Source: an uncultured Pseudomonas sp.
Lineage (GTDB): Bacteria > Pseudomonadota > Gammaproteobacteria > Pseudomonadales > Pseudomonadaceae
NCBI RefSeq assembly: GCF_943846705.1
Contig: NZ_OX044366.1
Span: forward strand, 3,534,001-3,598,000
Direction of reading: 5' to 3'
DNA: 64,000 nt
Position 1 is the stretch's first letter; every line of letters starts with the position of its first letter. This document shows positions 63,555 to 64,000 of this stretch, piece after piece. The translations under genes and the position numbers were made by a program. The notes under the pieces are model-generated. The model did no database searches. It worked only from the letters and a program-made list of their open reading frames with translations, and was not told the origin of the DNA.

Positions 63555-64000
63555 ATGAAATTTTCTTTGTTCGTGCACATGGAGCGCTACGACGAGCAGG
63601 TCAGCCATCGTCAACTGTTCGAGAATCTCACCGAACTGACTCTGATGGCCGAGGCCGGCGGTTTCAGCACCGTGTGGATCGGCGAGCACCACGCGATGGA
63701 ATACACCATCTCGCCGAGCCCGATGCCGTTGCTCTCTTACTTGGCCGGCAAGACCACCACCATTCGTCTCGGTGCAGGCACCATCATCGCGCCGTTCTGG
63801 CACCCCATTCGCGTGGCCGGCGAATGCGCCCTGCTCGATGTAATCAGCAACGGCCGCATGGAAGTGGGCCTGGCCCGCGGTGCCTACCAGTACGAATTCG
63901 ACCGCATGGCCGGCGGCATGCCGGCCTCCTCCGGTGGCCAGCACCTGCGTGAGATGGTCCCAGTGGTACAAGCGCTGTGGAAGGGCGACTACGCCCACGA
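63555..64000 (+). CDS. LLM-class flavin-dependent monooxygenase, N-terminal part (3' end outside window)
   Basis: A luciferase-like monooxygenase entering at 63555 with GAGGTAAG upstream and open to the right edge (148 codons seen). MKFSLFVHMERYDEQ, FSTVWIGEHHAMEYTISPSP, TIRLGAGTIIAPFWHPIRVA and DVISNGRMEVGLARGAYQYE are typical of the family, with the EHH segment near the flavin site. It uses reduced FMN from a partner reductase, two of which are in the island. By analogy with TgnB of Acinetobacter and PyrA-type pyridine oxygenases it would open an N-heterocyclic ring. Confidence 0.9.
   Translation, partial: MKFSLFVHMERYDEQVSHRQLFENLTELTLMAEAGGFSTVWIGEHHAMEYTISPSPMPLLSYLAGKTTTIRLGAGTIIAPFWHPIRVAGECALLDVISNGRMEVGLARGAYQYEFDRMAGGMPASSGGQHLREMVPVVQALWKGDYAH

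Noticed and set aside
1..64000. tRNA genes, rRNA genes, CRISPR arrays or insertion sequences
   Set aside because: Looked for cloverleaf ends, evenly spaced repeats and transposase motifs; none was convincing, apart from the integrase remnant.

Overview
The window reads as a chromosomal segment of a Pseudomonas species. This rests on GC-rich genes with the usual gamma-proteobacterial layout and on recognisable Pseudomonas neighbourhoods: fimL next to nudC with ldcA and dnaQ close by, cysI overlapping a DUF934 gene, xdhABC with guaD, and a PilU-like pilus ATPase. I saw no rRNA, tRNA or CRISPR array.

Positions 1-34 kb are mostly housekeeping and accessory metabolism: the 3' end of an acetoacetyl-CoA synthetase gene, a PilU-like ATPase, ppiC, a YjbR-type protein, wrbA, a deletion scar holding an integrase remnant, ybiT, a hydrolase, a GGDEF-EAL protein, uppP, a chemoreceptor with an unknown partner gene, a 37-residue membrane protein, cysI-DUF934, a YhdH-type reductase, sohB, a phosphatase, an SCP2 protein, the purine operon xdhA-xdhB-xdhC-guaD with RutR-like palindromes upstream, a TSUP transporter, nudC-fimL, ldcA and dnaQ.

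Positions 34-47 kb are more variable: a umuDC cassette under a near-perfect SOS box, a decayed SRAP (abasic-site shield) gene facing it, and a BaeSR-like two-component system divergent from a complete tripartite RND efflux operon.

Positions 45.8-64 kb are the highlight: one catabolic island. It holds a BCCT (betaine-type) transporter, a DUF1185 protein, an alpha/beta hydrolase, an aldehyde dehydrogenase, two paralogous flavin reductases, a succinate-semialdehyde dehydrogenase, a carboxymuconolactone-decarboxylase-like protein, a GntR/FCD regulator, a NUDIX hydrolase, a DUF1330 protein, a RibB with a decayed cyclohydrolase half, a four-gene polyamine-type ABC importer, a Cache-domain chemoreceptor and a luciferase-like flavin monooxygenase running off the right edge. 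Six copies of an 18-bp palindrome built on GGTATACC (consensus ATTAyGGTATACCATrAt), plus a degenerate seventh, sit upstream of nearly every transcription unit and nowhere else that I noticed, so the island looks like a single regulon, probably of the GntR protein. The enzyme set matches the trigonelline (N-methylnicotinate) route known from Acinetobacter baylyi: two-component flavin oxygenase opens the ring, aldehyde dehydrogenase, hydrolase releasing succinate semialdehyde, then SSADH. A related pyridinium or N-heterocycle remains possible. Uptake, chemotaxis and flavin supply appear to be packaged with the pathway.
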